Shown piece by piece: positions 17,374 through 26,225 of a DNA stretch of 64,000 nt (its first letter is position 1; each line of letters begins with the position of its first letter). Made by a program: the position numbers and the translations under genes. Below the pieces are notes generated by a model. The model was given only the letters and a program-made list of their open reading frames with translations, did not search any database and was not told the origin of the DNA. The stretch lies in contig NZ_CYSD01000037.1 of NCBI RefSeq assembly GCF_001458415.1, positions 188,501-252,500 of the forward strand, given 5' to 3'. Source of the stretch: Tritonibacter multivorans. GTDB lineage: Bacteria > Pseudomonadota > Alphaproteobacteria > Rhodobacterales > Rhodobacteraceae.

Positions 17374-18821
17374 GTCATCAAAGCCTTCATGCTGGGGTAA
17401 AGCGCAGAGTAGCGGGCGTAGGCCTCATTGTAGGCCGGGACCAGCTCGCTGCGCGGGTCAATAGTGTGAGAGACAGGTGGCGCGGTCATGACGGTGGCCG
17501 CATCTGCGCCACAGGCCGTCATGGCCAGACGAGCCGCGCCCAGCGCGGCCCCGAATTCGCCCTTGTCAGGAATATCAAGCGGCACATTCAGAACGGTCGC
17601 AAGGGTTTCAACCCAGAACGGCGACTGGGTGCCACCCCCAACAGCCAGCAGGCGGTTCAGGTTGGTGCCGGTGCCTTTCAGCGCCTCAAGACAATCGCGC
17701 AGCGCAAAGGCCACACCCTCCATCGTCGCTTGGGTCATCTGCGCGGGCCCGTCGCCAATGTCGATGCCGGAGAATGTCGCGCGAATGCGGCTGTCATTGT
17801 GCGGTGTCCGCTCGCCCGACAGATAGGGCAAGAAAGTGATCGAAGACGGACCCGAAATACTGTCCGGCAAGTCGCCTGCCAATGTCGCCGGGGTCTGCCC
17901 CAATGTCCGCGACAGCCAGTTCAGACAGTCGGTTGCCGCCAGAATCACGCCCATCTGATACCAGGTTTCAGGCACCGCATGACAGAAGGTATGCACTGCA
18001 GAAGCCGGATCCGGCGCATAAGACTCCTTGGCCGCCAGCAGCACACCCGAGGTGCCAAGGCTGACAAAGCCTTCGCCTTCACGGAAACAGCCTGCACCGC
18101 AGGCCGCAACCGCGTTGTCCCCACCGCCACCAGCAATCACCACGGGGCCCTCAATGCCCCATTCCCGGCACAGCTCGCGGCGCAGCTCTCCACCCGGCGC
18201 GGCACCTTCAACCAGATCCGGCATCTGATCGCGACGCATACCTGATACGTCCAGCAGCTGATCGGACCAGTCGCGCGCGCCCGCATCCAGCCAGGATGTG
18301 CCCGCACTGTCGGACATATCTGAAATGAATTCACCGCTCAGCCAGTAGCGCAGGTAATCTTTGGGCAGCAGCACCTTGGCCACATTGTCAAAGACATCGG
18401 GTTCATTGGCTTTGACCCAGGCCAGCTTCGGCGCGGTGAAGCCGGGAAAGACAATATTGCCAGACAGCTCCCGGACATCCGGCGTCTGGTCAAGCTTTGC
18501 GGCCTCCACCGCAGAGCGGGTGTCGTTCCACAAAATGCAGGGGCGCAGGACCTCGCCTGCTTTGTCCAGCAAAGTCGCGCCGTGCATCTGGCCACTCAAA
18601 CCGATCCCTTTGATCGCCGCGACCTCTGTCGGGTGTGCTTCGCGCAGCGCAGCCACGGCTTCGGAACAGGCCGCAATCCAGTCACCGGGCGTCTGTTCGC
18701 TCCAGCCTGTCGCAGGGTGCGATACGCCATAGCCTGCGTCGGCAACGCCAACAACGGCCCCGGCCTCATCGGCCAGAAGCGCCCGCAGCCCCGACGTTCC
18801 CACGTCAAGACCCAAGTACAT
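17370..18821 (-). CDS. xylB: Xylulokinase
   Basis: Phosphorylates D-xylulose to D-xylulose 5-phosphate, feeding the pentose phosphate pathway. The 483-residue protein belongs to the FGGY kinase family, with the N-terminal phosphate-binding loop [12 protein letters not shown] at residues 4-15 and SGQMHG typical of xylulokinases near residue 75. The catalytic aspartate is expected in the [12 protein letters not shown] region, and the C-terminal adenosine motif is GGGTQSPFW. The ATG at 18821 has a GGGAGG site ten bases upstream. It is the first gene of xylB-xylA-galM-ccp and is preceded by a good promoter overlapped by a candidate ROK operator. Confidence 0.97.
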   Translation of the reverse strand: MYLGLDVGTSGLRALLADEAGAVVGVADAGYGVSHPATGWSEQTPGDWIAACSEAVAALREAHPTEVAAIKGIGLSGQMHGATLLDKAGEVLRPCILWNDTRSAVEAAKLDQTPDVRELSGNIVFPGFTAPKLAWVKANEPDVFDNVAKVLLPKDYLRYWLSGEFISDMSDSAGTSWLDAGARDWSDQLLDVSGMRRDQMPDLVEGAAPGGELRRELCREWGIEGPVVIAGGGGDNAVAACGAGCFREGEGFVSLGTSGVLLAAKESYAPDPASAVHTFCHAVPETWYQMGVILAATDCLNWLSRTLGQTPATLAGDLPDSISGPSSITFLPYLSGERTPHNDSRIRATFSGIDIGDGPAQMTQATMEGVAFALRDCLEALKGTGTNLNRLLAVGGGTQSPFWVETLATVLNVPLDIPDKGEFGAALGAARLAMTACGADAATVMTAPPVSHTIDPRSELVPAYNEAYARYSALYPSMKALMT

Positions 18822-18873
18822 GTTAAGTATCCTCCCAAGTGCCGTCTGCCGCGAACCACTGCTCTGCGGTAGA

Positions 18874-18919
18874 TTTATTTTGGCACTTGAAATAAAGCAG
18901 ATTCAAGGGATGCTGTCAA
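18874..18919 (-). promoter_or_regulatory. xylB promoter with overlapping candidate ROK operator
   Basis: On the minus strand a consensus TTGACA (18914-18919) is followed after exactly 17 bases by TTTATT (18891-18896). A perfect dyad, TTTATTT and AAATAAA around nine bases (18874-18896), begins at this -10, so a bound repressor would block polymerase. A closely similar element precedes xylF. The rest of the 340-base gap 18822-19161 holds a small TGAGG/CCTCA hairpin at 18937-18952 and no convincing gene. Confidence 0.7.
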
Positions 18920-19161
18920 TCTGAGCACAGTATGATTGAGGTGTTCGCCTCAGAAATGGAAAGAAACACGTCATCCCCGTTTCGGCCCCGTCCATGACCC
19001 GCCACGGTTAAGCGCGGAACTGGCAGGTGCCCGGCTGTTGAGTTCCCGCCCCAAAAACCCTATGTCCTATCCAGTCACATCACCCCTGGGACCCGCCGGA
19101 AAACGGCACGGTCAAGACCAACCGCCGCGATGGCATCGCGGCAGCCAGAAGGAAACGCCCC

Positions 19162-19776
19162 TTGGCCAATCATCTGTATCGCAATGATCTGCCTGACGGG
19201 CTGGACCTTGGCCAAATTGTCGCAATCGACTGCGAAACCATGGGGCTTAATCCGCATCGCGACCGGCTGTGTGTGGTGCAGCTGTCTGCTGGGGACGGCG
19301 ACGCGCATATTGTGCAGATCGACCGCGGCCAGACCAGCGCCCCGAATCTCGCAGCCCTCCTGAACGACCCCAGTGTTCTCAAGCTGTTTCATTATGGCCG
19401 CTTTGACATTGCCGCGCTTTATAATGCCTTTGGCGCATTGGCCGCCCCGGTCTATTGCACCAAGATCGCCTCGCGCCTGACGCGGACCTATACCGACCGC
19501 CACGGGCTGAAAAACCTGACCCAAGAGCTCCTTGGCGTTGATATCTCTAAACAGCAGCAGATGAGCGACTGGGGCGCGGCCGAGCTGAGCAAGGCGCAAC
19601 TGGACTATGCGGCATCGGATGTTCTGCACCTGCACCGCTTGCGGGACGCATTGGATGCGCGGCTTGCACGCGAAGATCGCCGCGACATGGCGCAGGCCTG
19701 TTTCGACTTTTTGCCAACCCGGGCGCGGCTTGACCTTGCGGGCTGGGCCGACACCGACATCTTCGCACATTCCTGA
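19162..19776 (+). CDS. rnd: Ribonuclease D, short form
   Basis: A 3'-5' exoribonuclease of the DEDDy family that matures tRNA and other stable RNA. At 204 residues it has only the exonuclease domain; the E. coli enzyme (about 375 residues) also carries HRDC domains. Catalytic residues are visible: Asp23 and Glu25 in AIDCETMGLNP, Asp82 in HYGRFDIAAL, and the Tyr149/Asp153 pair in LDYAASDVLH. The best start is a TTG at 19162 behind a purine-rich AGAAGGAAA, with no in-frame ATG nearby. The gene leads directly into lptC with eight bases between, and occupies the place where kdsC often sits in other proteobacteria. Confidence 0.93.
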   Translation: MANHLYRNDLPDGLDLGQIVAIDCETMGLNPHRDRLCVVQLSAGDGDAHIVQIDRGQTSAPNLAALLNDPSVLKLFHYGRFDIAALYNAFGALAAPVYCTKIASRLTRTYTDRHGLKNLTQELLGVDISKQQQMSDWGAAELSKAQLDYAASDVLHLHRLRDALDARLAREDRRDMAQACFDFLPTRARLDLAGWADTDIFAHS

Positions 19777-19784
19777 GCCGCCCC

Positions 19785-20384
19785 ATGGATCTTTACTCCC
19801 GGATCATATCACTTCTCAGGGTTTTCCTTCCGCTGGCTGCATTGGTGCTGCTGTCGACCGTATTCATGATGTCGCAGCGCATCCGCCCGACAGCGCCGAT
19901 TCCCTTTGCTCCCAAAGAAATCGAGGATCGCATTGCCGGCCATCAGGTCACCGCGCCTTTTTATACAGGCGTCACCAAAGCCGGCCACGAGGTCATGATT
20001 TCGGCCGCACGCGCCCTGCCCAGTCAGGGGGACCAAGTGGCGCAAGTGCACGAAGTTGGCACCGAGATCCGCATGCTCGATGGCACCCGCCTTCTGGTAC
20101 TCTCGGATAGCGCTCGCCTTGCACGCAGCGGCACCAAAGCCGAACTGGACGGCAATGTACGTATTCACACGTCGGATGATCTGCAGATCGTGACCGAAAA
20201 AATAGAAGCCGCCCTGGACGAACTGGATGTCCAAGCCCCGGAACAGGTGCGTGCGCGCGGTCCTTTGGGGGATTTGACGGCCGGATCCCTGCGGATCTTC
20301 ACAGAAACGCAAAATGGGCCTGCGCATATTAGGTTCCACAAAGGCGTGAAGCTGATATACGATCCGGGCAACATAGAAAGATAA
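19785..20384 (+). CDS. lptC: LPS export protein LptC
   Basis: This 199-residue bitopic inner-membrane component of the Lpt lipopolysaccharide transport bridge has one N-terminal membrane helix (about residues 7-28) and a periplasmic beta-jellyroll that passes LPS from the LptBFG extractor to LptA. Sequence conservation is modest, as is normal for the family. The assignment rests on the topology, the LptC-like repeats around SARALPSQGDQVAQVHEVGTE, and position directly before lptA and lptB. lptA starts three bases after the stop, so the genes form one operon. Confidence 0.88.
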   Translation: MDLYSRIISLLRVFLPLAALVLLSTVFMMSQRIRPTAPIPFAPKEIEDRIAGHQVTAPFYTGVTKAGHEVMISAARALPSQGDQVAQVHEVGTEIRMLDGTRLLVLSDSARLARSGTKAELDGNVRIHTSDDLQIVTEKIEAALDELDVQAPEQVRARGPLGDLTAGSLRIFTETQNGPAHIRFHKGVKLIYDPGNIER

Positions 20385-20387
20385 ACT

Positions 20388-20882
20388 GTGCGACACTTAC
20401 TTGGTCTGATTTTCTGTGGCCTTCTGGCTTTTTCCCCTGCACTGGCGGCGGCGCAATCGGCAGCTTTGGCCTTTGGGCAGGTCAAAACAGACCCCTCTAC
20501 CCCGGTCGAGGTCACCGCAGATGCGCTGGATGTAAACCAAGGCGATGGCTCTGCCGTATTCACTGGAAATGTCCTGATCATTCAAGGTGACATGCGGCTG
20601 AGCGCCGACCGCGTACAGGTGGTCAATCGCACCGAAGGCCGCGGTATCGAACGGCTGGAAGCCACCGGAAATGTGGTGCTGGTCAGCGGCACAGACGCCG
20701 CCGAAGCGCAGCGCGCGGACTACAGCGTCACATCTGGCAAAATTGTCATGACCGGGGACGTGCTGGTGTCCCAAGGGCCCAGCACATTGGCGTCAGAGCG
20801 CATGGAAATCGATCTGGCCAGCGGCGCTGCAACAATGACCGGCCGCGTGCGGACCTTTCTGAACACGGGCGATCAGAACTGA
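20388..20882 (+). CDS. lptA: Periplasmic LPS-bridge protein LptA
   Basis: This 164-residue soluble periplasmic protein polymerises into the bridge carrying LPS to the outer membrane. A GTG start is used, followed by a signal peptide (about residues 1-23) ending near LAAAQS. The OstA/LptA jellyroll is recognised by [22 protein letters not shown] and repeated strand patterns such as [17 protein letters not shown]. It lies between lptC (three bases upstream) and lptB (start just after its stop), a tight and conserved order. Confidence 0.92.
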   Translation: MRHLLGLIFCGLLAFSPALAAAQSAALAFGQVKTDPSTPVEVTADALDVNQGDGSAVFTGNVLIIQGDMRLSADRVQVVNRTEGRGIERLEATGNVVLVSGTDAAEAQRADYSVTSGKIVMTGDVLVSQGPSTLASERMEIDLASGAATMTGRVRTFLNTGDQN

Positions 20883-20883
20883 T

Positions 20884-21642
20884 ATGAGCAAACCGGAACT
20901 GACCGTGACCGAGGGCACCTCAGGCCTGCGCATTGAGAAACTGCGCAAGAGCTACCGCAAGCGTGTGGTAATCCGAGACGTGTCGATGGAGCTTGCCCGC
21001 GGCGAGGTTGTCGCACTTCTGGGTCCGAACGGATCGGGCAAGACCACCAGTTTCTATGCCATTGCCGGTCTGGTGTTTGCCGAAGGCGGCACCGTCAGCA
21101 TTGACGGGCAGAATGTGACGTCCCTGCCGATGTACCGCCGCGCCCGCCTTGGGATCGGCTATCTGCCGCAAGAGATGTCAATCTTCCGCGGCCTGTCCGT
21201 CGAAGATAACATCCGCGCCGTACTCGATATTGCTGTTGATCAGGAACACAAACGTCGCGAACGGCTCGAGGAGCTGTTGTCGGACTTTTCGATCGAACAC
21301 CTGCGCCGCGCCCCTGCTTTGGCGCTGTCGGGCGGTGAACGGCGCCGGGTCGAGATTGCCCGCTGCCTGGCTGCGGACCCCAAATACCTGCTGCTGGACG
21401 AACCTTTTGCTGGCGTTGACCCGATCTCGGTTGGGGACATCCGCAATCTGGTTGCGGACCTGAAAAAACGCGGATTGGGTGTATTGATCACCGACCACAA
21501 TGTGCGTGAAACGCTGGAAATCGTTGATCGCGCTTATATCCTGCACGATGGTCATGTTCTGATGTCCGGCACCCCAGAACAGGTGGTCGAGAACGAAAAT
21601 GTCCGCCGCGTATACCTCGGGGACAATTTTCGCATTTCCTAA
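20884..21642 (+). CDS. lptB: LPS export ABC transporter ATPase LptB
   Basis: This 252-residue cytoplasmic ATPase powers extraction of LPS by LptF/LptG. Motifs are Walker [10 protein letters not shown] (near residue 47), Q-loop [17 protein letters not shown], signature [13 protein letters not shown], Walker [13 protein letters not shown] and switch histidine ITDHNVRE. The YLPQE and FAGVDP wording is characteristic of LptB rather than of importers. lptF and lptG are not in the window, as usual for this group. A G/C-rich hairpin follows 43 bases after the stop. In many proteobacteria rpoN comes next; here it does not. Confidence 0.96.
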   Translation: MSKPELTVTEGTSGLRIEKLRKSYRKRVVIRDVSMELARGEVVALLGPNGSGKTTSFYAIAGLVFAEGGTVSIDGQNVTSLPMYRRARLGIGYLPQEMSIFRGLSVEDNIRAVLDIAVDQEHKRRERLEELLSDFSIEHLRRAPALALSGGERRRVEIARCLAADPKYLLLDEPFAGVDPISVGDIRNLVADLKKRGLGVLITDHNVRETLEIVDRAYILHDGHVLMSGTPEQVVENENVRRVYLGDNFRIS

Positions 21643-21684
21643 GTGCGATTTACATAATTTTCCAATCAAACACACTCTTTTGCA

Positions 21685-21708
21685 CCCCCACCTTCGCAGA
21701 GGTGGGGG
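21685..21708 (+). terminator. Hairpin downstream of lptB
   Basis: CCCCCACCT and AGGTGGGGG form a perfect nine-base stem with a six-base loop, 43 bases after lptB. The following ACGGTTTTAC is only partly T-rich, so it may attenuate rather than fully terminate. The remaining part of the 304-base gap 21643-21946 shows no convincing gene; it probably contains the hpf promoter and leader. Confidence 0.6.
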
Positions 21709-21946
21709 ACGGTTTTACATTGACTTCGGGGCAGCTTTGTCATCGAATTATCATATGGCACATGCAATCTGCGGCAGTAATTCAACGTCGGCCTTGGCTT
21801 CAAGGTCCGTTGTTCACTGTGTCAGTCGCCGTGCCACCCCAACCCGCAGCTTGGAACGACCGGCACCGCCGGGACCGCGCTTTGGCGCGTCCCGCACTCA
21901 CGCGATGTCGGCGTCTGATGCTGCGGCGCAACGATGAGGAGATCAC

Positions 21947-22510
21947 ATGCGTTACACCATCAGCGGAAAACAGATCGACATCGGCGAATCCCTGCAAACC
22001 CACGTAGAGGCCGAACTTAGCGCCGTACTTGAGAAATACGCAGGCCGCCCGACTGACGCTCAGGTCGTTTTTTCCCGCAACGCGCATGAATATGTATGCG
22101 AGGCCACCGTGCACCTGTCCACTGGGCTGACCTGCCAGGCCAAAGCCCATGCTACGGAAATTTATGCCTCTTTTGACAAAACGCTTGAGAAAATGGACAA
22201 GCAGCTGCGCCGGTACAAGCGGCGCCTGAAGGATCACCACCGCGAGCGCGGAGAACCCGTTGAACTTTCCGGCGCGAGCTCGTATATCCTCGCCTCCGAA
22301 GCGGCCGACGCCAACGAGGAACCGGACACCCTCCAGCCCATTATTGTGGCCGAAATGGAGACCAAGATCCCGGCGCTCTCAGTTGGTGAAGCCGTAATGC
22401 AGATGGAGCTGGCCGGCGCCCCGGTATTGGTGTTCCGTAACGAAAACAAAGACGGTTTGAATGTGGTCTACCGGCGCGAAGATGGTAACATCGGCTGGAT
22501 CGATCCGTAA
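21947..22510 (+). CDS. hpf: Ribosome hibernation-promoting factor, long form
   Basis: Binds the 30S subunit and dimerises 70S ribosomes during starvation. At 187 residues it is the long form: an S30AE/YfiA domain at about residues 1-100 (MRYTISGKQIDIGESLQTHVE, then FDKTLEKMDKQLRRYKRRLKDH) and a C-terminal dimerisation domain at about 130-187 (LSVGEAVMQMELAGAPVLVF, YRREDGNIGWIDP). An ATGAGGAG ribosome site lies just upstream. It is 56 bases before ptsN, an arrangement shared with many proteobacteria, where both genes are tied to nutrient status. Confidence 0.96.
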   Translation: MRYTISGKQIDIGESLQTHVEAELSAVLEKYAGRPTDAQVVFSRNAHEYVCEATVHLSTGLTCQAKAHATEIYASFDKTLEKMDKQLRRYKRRLKDHHRERGEPVELSGASSYILASEAADANEEPDTLQPIIVAEMETKIPALSVGEAVMQMELAGAPVLVFRNENKDGLNVVYRREDGNIGWIDP

Positions 22511-22566
22511 AAGAAGATCCCAAGGGGGGAAATTCCCCCCTTCGATCGCGAGTGGAGCAGGCAACA

Positions 22567-23031
22567 ATGCAGATTTCGACAATCCTGAGCCAAGAGGCTG
22601 TAAGGGTCCTTGGGGCTGTTTCCTCAAAAAAACGTCTGTTTCAGGACGTGGCCGAGGTCGCGAAAGCGGCCTATGGCCTGCCTGCTGATGCCACCCTCGA
22701 AGCGCTGCTGGATCGTGAAAGCCTTGGCCCCACTGGCGTTGGCCATGGCGTGGCCCTGCCCCACGCCCGCCTTGAGGGGCTGGATCAAGTGCGCGGTGTG
22801 TACGTGGCGCTGGAAAAACCGCTGGATTTCGGTGCCGTAGACCGCCAGCCAGTTGACGTGATCTTTGCCCTTTTTGCACCGATTGATGCCGGTGTAGAGC
22901 ATTTGAAAGCGCTTGCTTTGGTGTCCCGAACCCTGCGTCAGCAGAGCGTCTGCACCAAACTGCGCGCCAATCCTGATCCGGCCACACTTTATACGATTCT
23001 GACGGAAAACCAGTCCGAACAGGCTGCTTAA
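22567..23031 (+). CDS. ptsN: Nitrogen-regulatory phosphotransferase EIIA-Ntr
   Basis: A regulatory IIA protein of the PTS-Ntr chain (154 residues), which is phosphorylated by NPr and controls processes such as potassium uptake and carbon/nitrogen balance rather than sugar transport. The fructose-type EIIA fold is recognised from LEALLDRESLGPTGVGHG followed by VALPHARL, with the phospho-accepting histidine at position 66. The ATG at 22567 is chosen; a GTG at 22552 would add five residues. ptsP and NPr are not in the window. It ends 16 bases before the convergent sulfotransferase gene. Confidence 0.95.
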   Translation: MQISTILSQEAVRVLGAVSSKKRLFQDVAEVAKAAYGLPADATLEALLDRESLGPTGVGHGVALPHARLEGLDQVRGVYVALEKPLDFGAVDRQPVDVIFALFAPIDAGVEHLKALALVSRTLRQQSVCTKLRANPDPATLYTILTENQSEQAA

Positions 23032-23047
23032 GCGCGCCGTCGCAGGG

Positions 23048-24511
23048 TCAGCCCCTGCGCCAGTCCCCAAAACCAAAAGTGACGTAATCGCGCTGGTAAA
23101 TCGACCGGCACAGCGATTCAATTTCCGCGTCATAAATGTCACCGAGGGCGAAAGGCAGGTCTTCGGACGCGCCCAGCACTGGCGGGATATCACCAGCGTC
23201 TTGACCCGCACGTCGCTGCACGCGCCGCGCCAGATGCGGCAGCTCTTCGGTCAGCTCTGCCTCGTGAAGCACATGATCGGGCGCTGCCAGCTCGGCGAAA
23301 CCATTCAGGATCTCGCGTTGACTTGCCCAGGCACTGTCGACGCGCACCGTGGTCTGCCCGGCCAGATTGGCCTTCACAAAGGCAAGGAACTTCAAAAACG
23401 CCTCACGATGGGCGGCCAGATCATAGTCCTTGGGCAAAATGGTGCCACTGTCGAACTTTGGCAGCTTCAGCTTGAACTGGCCCTGCATTGCCTGCCGAAT
23501 TTGACGCAAAGATTTGGGATCGGCCAGCAGAACCCGCTCGCAAAACACCGCATGGGCCCGCGCCACCGGGTGGCGAACCACGGTGAAACTGCAAAACCCT
23601 TCGTGCGCGCGCTTCCATTGGCGCAGCTCTTTCTGGTTCAACTTGGTCTGCAACCCGTCCGAGGCCGCCCCCTCCAAGCCCGCCATCCAGTCCAGAACCT
23701 GTGCGGTGGGTCCGCCATCAATGGGCTGAAACAACAGCGGCAGAACATCCGCGGCGAAATACCCCGGCACAGACGGGCCGCGGCGGGGTTCGAAATTCGG
23801 GGTCCGGGTCATATTGAACCGGTCCATGCCCGCCAATGCCGCCTCCATGACCTCGGGATTGGCGACTTTGGCGGTGATCGGCTCTGGGTTTTGCGGTTTC
23901 AGCTTCGAATCCAAGGCTTCAAGGCGCGCCGGAACGCCCAGCCACTGCGCCAGACCATTCATCACATCCAGCGACTGCAAGTCCTCGTAGGCCACATAAA
24001 AGGCCGTCTGACCACTGGCCTGAAGCCGGTTCAGAACCTCGACCTGAAACACTTGCAGCGCCGCAATATGGTTTGCGAACTCTTCCGCGTCGAAGACCGC
24101 TTTCTCGCTTTTGCGCGCCTTAATATTGGTCAGTTTCCACTGCCCCGTGGCCTGCGCAATCTTCCAGGACACATAACTGTCAAGCGGATTACGGGTCAGG
24201 ATAACTTTGGCGCAGCGTTCATCTGCAAGGATCTGGTCCAGCACACGCGGGTCATGATCATGAAAATAGCGAAAGCCAGACAAGCCATCGGGGTCATCAC
24301 GCAGCGCCGCCAGCAACCGGTTCGGGTTCTTGTCGCGCTGGACCTGACTGATGCCCAGAATCTCTTCGCTGTTGGGATAGCCGATAAAGGCCGGGTTAAA
24401 GGCTTCTCCGCGGCAAAAGACCCCTTCCAGCGCGTTCAGATTGGCTTCAAGAAAATTGGACCCGGTCCGCATTTCGGCAAGAACGACAAAGCTGGAAAAG
24501 ATGTTTTTCAT
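23048..24511 (-). CDS. Two-module sulfotransferase-like protein
   Basis: This 487-residue protein is made of two sulfotransferase-like halves. The N-terminal half has both PAPS-binding elements: a 5'-phosphosulfate loop EMRTGSNFL near residue 13 and a 3'-phosphate motif VILTRNPLDSYVSW near residue 103, as in Stf0/NodH-type enzymes. The C-terminal half has a second 3'-phosphate-like motif, FTVVRHPVARAHAVF (near residue 308), but no matching second loop, so it may be non-catalytic or acceptor-binding. No signal peptide or membrane helix is seen, so it should act in the cytoplasm. It is the last gene of a glycosyltransferase run, six bases after the GT14 gene, so a glycan is the likely acceptor. 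The substrate is unknown. Confidence 0.8.
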   Translation of the reverse strand: MKNIFSSFVVLAEMRTGSNFLEANLNALEGVFCRGEAFNPAFIGYPNSEEILGISQVQRDKNPNRLLAALRDDPDGLSGFRYFHDHDPRVLDQILADERCAKVILTRNPLDSYVSWKIAQATGQWKLTNIKARKSEKAVFDAEEFANHIAALQVFQVEVLNRLQASGQTAFYVAYEDLQSLDVMNGLAQWLGVPARLEALDSKLKPQNPEPITAKVANPEVMEAALAGMDRFNMTRTPNFEPRRGPSVPGYFAADVLPLLFQPIDGGPTAQVLDWMAGLEGAASDGLQTKLNQKELRQWKRAHEGFCSFTVVRHPVARAHAVFCERVLLADPKSLRQIRQAMQGQFKLKLPKFDSGTILPKDYDLAAHREAFLKFLAFVKANLAGQTTVRVDSAWASQREILNGFAELAAPDHVLHEAELTEELPHLARRVQRRAGQDAGDIPPVLGASEDLPFALGDIYDAEIESLCRSIYQRDYVTFGFGDWRRG

Positions 24512-24517
24512 AAGAGG

Positions 24518-26221
24518 CTATCGGACCAAATAAGGTTTGCGTTCGGCGGGGATCTGCGGCGGCGGCGTGTGGCCGACCGGGAAATCACCCATCAAATAGG
24601 GGTGCATCCCCTGATTCTTCAGATCCTGCAGGAATTGACCAAAGCCTTCAAGTTTCACCATTTTCGGCGTCTCAGTCAGATGCCCGGGCGCCGCACCTCC
24701 GACGTCGTCCAGAATTGACTGCAGGCTTTCCATCGGGGCCTCGACAAAATCAGCCATGGTCCAGATTCGCACCCGTGCCTTTACATCATGGGCGCGCAGC
24801 GCCTTGAGAAATGCCGCCTCGATCCGCTGCAACTGCGCCGCTTTCTGGCGCGCCTCTTCAAAATCCCCGCGTGCAAGGAACAAGGGCACCGCCCAGGCCC
24901 CGGAAATCACCGCAATATGAGCATTGGCGTCGCGCACCAGAAACTCCGTGATTTTCTGGGCGTCCTCGGGACCGAACTGAAACCCCTGTCGCGCGCCGCG
25001 TGTGTTCCAGATCAGATTGGCCAGAAAGCCCCAAGGGTTGTGATCCCGCCAGACAGCACTGTTGCTGAGCCCCCCATTAAGCAGCGTCGCCCCTCCCGCA
25101 AACTCTGCGTGGGACTTGGCAAACAGATGGCCGTGCACCTGCATAGAACTGGCTTTCGCCAACCAAGGTTCGAAATCCTCGAACAGCTCCGCGAAGCCCT
25201 GAAAGACTGAATAGGGCGCGCAGGTCAGCGTGTTTTGACACCACCAGTTGGGCATACGGCTTTGCATATAAAGGCCGGGCCGACCGGCCGTGCGCCGCTC
25301 CACTGCTTTGGAAAACAGGCGGTCAATCTTGCCGGGGTTCGGTTCTGCCGCTTTCATGGCGCTTAGGGAATCAGACAAAAACGCCTGATACAGACGGTCA
25401 GCCTGCGGCCATATTTTCCGCGCCACAAAACAGTCCGAGCGGCGCAGCAGCTGCAGGTGGTCGTCGTAGAAAATATGCGGCTTACCCTGATAGTCGAACT
25501 TTGACAGCGTCAACGACCGGCTTTCGACCTTGCCTGAATGCAGGCGCGTCAGCGTCTGGTAATAGCATTCGTCCGGGATCCAAACCCGGCGGAAATAAGT
25601 GTCATATTCGGGACGCCGCGGGTCGCTCAGAATGGATGTGAGCGTCTTGCGGGTCAGGCACCACCACTGACTGCCCAAATGCGGGGTCAGCCCGTCGGGC
25701 ACCCGCCGCCGCACCCCAAGCCGCCGCTGAAGGCGCACATACCCATCAAACAGACGGCGGTGGCGCTTCCACGAAAACGGAAACCGCAGGGTAAACCGTT
25801 CCGCCCCAAGCCCGCCAATGATCCACGGCACGTCTGTTGTGGTGGCGCTTTCGATGAAATCCGTCTGTGGCCGCGCTGCCAGATAGTCCTGCAGCTCCTG
25901 CACCGGACGCAGCGGCAGACAAGAGCCCGAGGCAAGATACACATGGTTCACCTCGGCAAAGCGCTCCAGCATCAGCGCGCTGGCCGATTGCGAAGCCGCG
26001 ACAATGCCCCAGGTGCCCCACTCGCAGCGGTGCCGGTCGCTGAATTTTACACGGGGCTGATCCCGGAACCGGTCTCGAAAGGCCTGAAAATCCGCCTCAG
26101 AAACATTGCGGTCCACATGCAAGACCACCGGACAGCCCGCCGCCAGCCAGTGGCGCGCCACCTGTTCTGCACGGTGCAGGGCCGTATGGACCAGCATGAC
26201 AATGCCAACCGAACTCATCAC
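24518..26221 (-). CDS. GT14 (core-2/I-branching type) glycosyltransferase with extra C-terminal domain
   Basis: This 567-residue protein's N-terminal half resembles beta-1,6-N-acetylglucosaminyltransferases of the Branch/GT14 family: SVGIVMLVHTALHRAEQVARH at the start, then VVLHVDRNV, YLASGSCLPLRP, and GSQWWCLTRKTL with WIPDECYYQT. The C-terminal half (about residues 285-567) is a separate region with conserved-looking aromatic motifs (SRMPNWWCQNTLTCAPY). I recall it as a domain of unknown function (DUF5928) largely restricted to Rhodobacterales; that label is from memory. There is no signal peptide. The gene lies between a family-2 glycosyltransferase (4-base gap) and the sulfotransferase (6-base gap), so they form one unit, probably acting on a surface glycan. 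Confidence 0.8.
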   Translation of the reverse strand: MMSSVGIVMLVHTALHRAEQVARHWLAAGCPVVLHVDRNVSEADFQAFRDRFRDQPRVKFSDRHRCEWGTWGIVAASQSASALMLERFAEVNHVYLASGSCLPLRPVQELQDYLAARPQTDFIESATTTDVPWIIGGLGAERFTLRFPFSWKRHRRLFDGYVRLQRRLGVRRRVPDGLTPHLGSQWWCLTRKTLTSILSDPRRPEYDTYFRRVWIPDECYYQTLTRLHSGKVESRSLTLSKFDYQGKPHIFYDDHLQLLRRSDCFVARKIWPQADRLYQAFLSDSLSAMKAAEPNPGKIDRLFSKAVERRTAGRPGLYMQSRMPNWWCQNTLTCAPYSVFQGFAELFEDFEPWLAKASSMQVHGHLFAKSHAEFAGGATLLNGGLSNSAVWRDHNPWGFLANLIWNTRGARQGFQFGPEDAQKITEFLVRDANAHIAVISGAWAVPLFLARGDFEEARQKAAQLQRIEAAFLKALRAHDVKARVRIWTMADFVEAPMESLQSILDDVGGAAPGHLTETPKMVKLEGFGQFLQDLKNQGMHPYLMGDFPVGHTPPPQIPAERKPYLVR

Positions 26222-26225
26222 GCCC

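Noticed and set aside
18936-19161. Possible upstream extension of RNase D or a small gene in the xylB-rnd gap
   Set aside because: No frame there has a ribosome site or family features; the RNase D fold is complete from the TTG at 19162.
21756-21772. TGGCAC followed by GC, resembling a sigma-54 promoter before hpf
   Set aside because: The GG to GC spacing is 12 bases rather than 10, so it does not fit the -24/-12 geometry.
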